From Proteiniphilum sp. (GTDB lineage Bacteria; Bacteroidota; Bacteroidia; Bacteroidales; Dysgonomonadaceae), in the NCBI GenBank assembly GCA_012728465.1, contig JAAYFB010000214.1, positions 1 to 6,717 on the forward strand: DNA of 6,717 nt, written 5' to 3'. The notes below the pieces were generated by a model. That model was not told where the DNA came from and did no database searches. It was given only the letters and a program-made list of their open reading frames with translations. How positions within the stretch are numbered: position 1 is the first letter of the stretch; every line of letters starts with the position of its first letter. Positions 6,362-6,717 of this stretch are shown in pieces. The position numbers and the translations under genes are program-made.

Positions 6362-6626
6362 AGCCAAATTAGAAGAAGTGTCGAGTAATTAGATACAAAA
6401 AAATGAAAATTGTAGGAGTCTATTTTCAAAATGATTGAGAAACAAGTATAAAAAAAGAATTTTGATTAAAATTACTTGAGAGGACCAGATGGTTTTTTAT
6501 TTTATTCGCGGATTGACTGTAAATTGCTACGTGAGTGTATGTTATTATTCATTACTCAATTGAAGTTTATATATTGTTCTAGGATTTCTCTCAGTGTGAC
6601 AACTATACATCCTACGAGTAAATTTA

Positions 6627-6634
6627 TATCTTTG
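6627..6634 (+). promoter_or_regulatory. Bacteroidetes -7 element for the rightward gene
   Basis: TATCTTTG matches TAnnTTTG exactly and lies 28 bases before the first ATG at 6663, which suits a leader of about 20 bases. A -33 TTTG was not found at the usual spacing, so the call rests on the -7 motif and its position. Confidence 0.6.
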
Positions 6635-6662
6635 TAACCAACAAATAAAAGTTTAAAGCAAC

Positions 6663-6717
6663 ATGATGAATTGGGAAAATATATTCTCTTCAAAGAGATT
6701 TGGAATGGAGAACTATC
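6663..6717 (+). CDS. dgt: 5' end of probable dGTP triphosphohydrolase (truncated by window)
   Basis: Two adjacent ATGs (6663 and 6666) open a frame reading MMNWENIFSSKRFGMENY up to the window edge. The pattern MNW, a short helix, then S-x-KRFGxE resembles the N-terminus of Bacteroidetes dGTPases, HD-domain enzymes that hydrolyse dGTP to deoxyguanosine and triphosphate. By that comparison the second ATG is the more likely start. Only 18 residues are visible and the HD motifs lie outside the window, so the family call is tentative, although the reading frame is supported by the upstream -7 element. The gene is divergent from the PurF-like operon. Confidence 0.6.
   Translation, partial: MMNWENIFSSKRFGMENY

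Larger units (their letters stand above)
6331..6662. other. Divergent intergenic region between purF-like and dgt genes
   Basis: No gene is supported in these 332 AT-rich bases. The two ends hold the -7 elements of the operon and of the rightward gene. Between them is a weak nested repeat: CAAGTA (6443-6448) with TACTTG (6473-6478), and an AT-only AATTTT/AAAATT hairpin (6458-6473). No PUR-box-like operator or purine-responsive riboswitch was recognised. Confidence 0.5.

Noticed and set aside
6449..6473. AT-only hairpin followed by seven T on the - strand, as a terminator
   Set aside because: The stem is only six A-T pairs, and no gene on the - strand in this window ends just before it.

Overview
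The window reads as chromosomal DNA of an AT-rich member of the Bacteroidetes, most likely order Bacteroidales. The evidence is the gene order phoH-purC-ubiE-aroE, two exact matches to the Bacteroidetes -7 promoter element TAnnTTTG, the near absence of Shine-Dalgarno sequences before the starts, and the protein sequences themselves. No genus is claimed.

Layout. Positions 1-24 on the + strand are probably the last codons of an upstream gene, possibly of the OmpA family. Positions 25-355 hold no plausible gene. They form a chain of strong hairpins that ends in a textbook rho-independent terminator (314-355), so this stretch is either a long structured 3' UTR or an independent non-coding RNA. 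Positions 356-870 are also gene-free. The centre of that stretch (about 466-646) resembles the GGGAC- and hairpin-rich non-coding repeats scattered between Bacteroidetes genes.

From 6330 down to 871, five genes lie head to tail on the - strand. In transcription order they are a long PurF-like amidophosphoribosyltransferase, a PhoH-family ATPase overlapping it by 4 bases, purC, ubiE/menG and aroE. The three downstream genes are separated by 87, 65 and 5 bases, and each of the first two gaps contains a long inverted repeat built on TTAGC/TTGGC. Functionally the operon joins purine synthesis (PurF-like, PurC), chorismate and menaquinone supply (AroE makes shikimate, the route to chorismate and then menaquinone; UbiE/MenG does the ring C-methylation) and a probable RNA-related ATPase (PhoH).

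A 332-base divergent intergenic region (6331-6662) carries one -7 element for each direction. At 6663 a + strand gene begins whose first 18 residues look like a Bacteroidetes dGTPase (dgt).

No mobile element with a transposase, CRISPR array, tRNA or rRNA was found, and the genes themselves are mostly housekeeping. The two things most worth following up are the structured RNA at the left edge and the altered active-site and metal-site residues of the PurF-like enzyme. I do not see convincing evidence of a wholly new multi-gene system.
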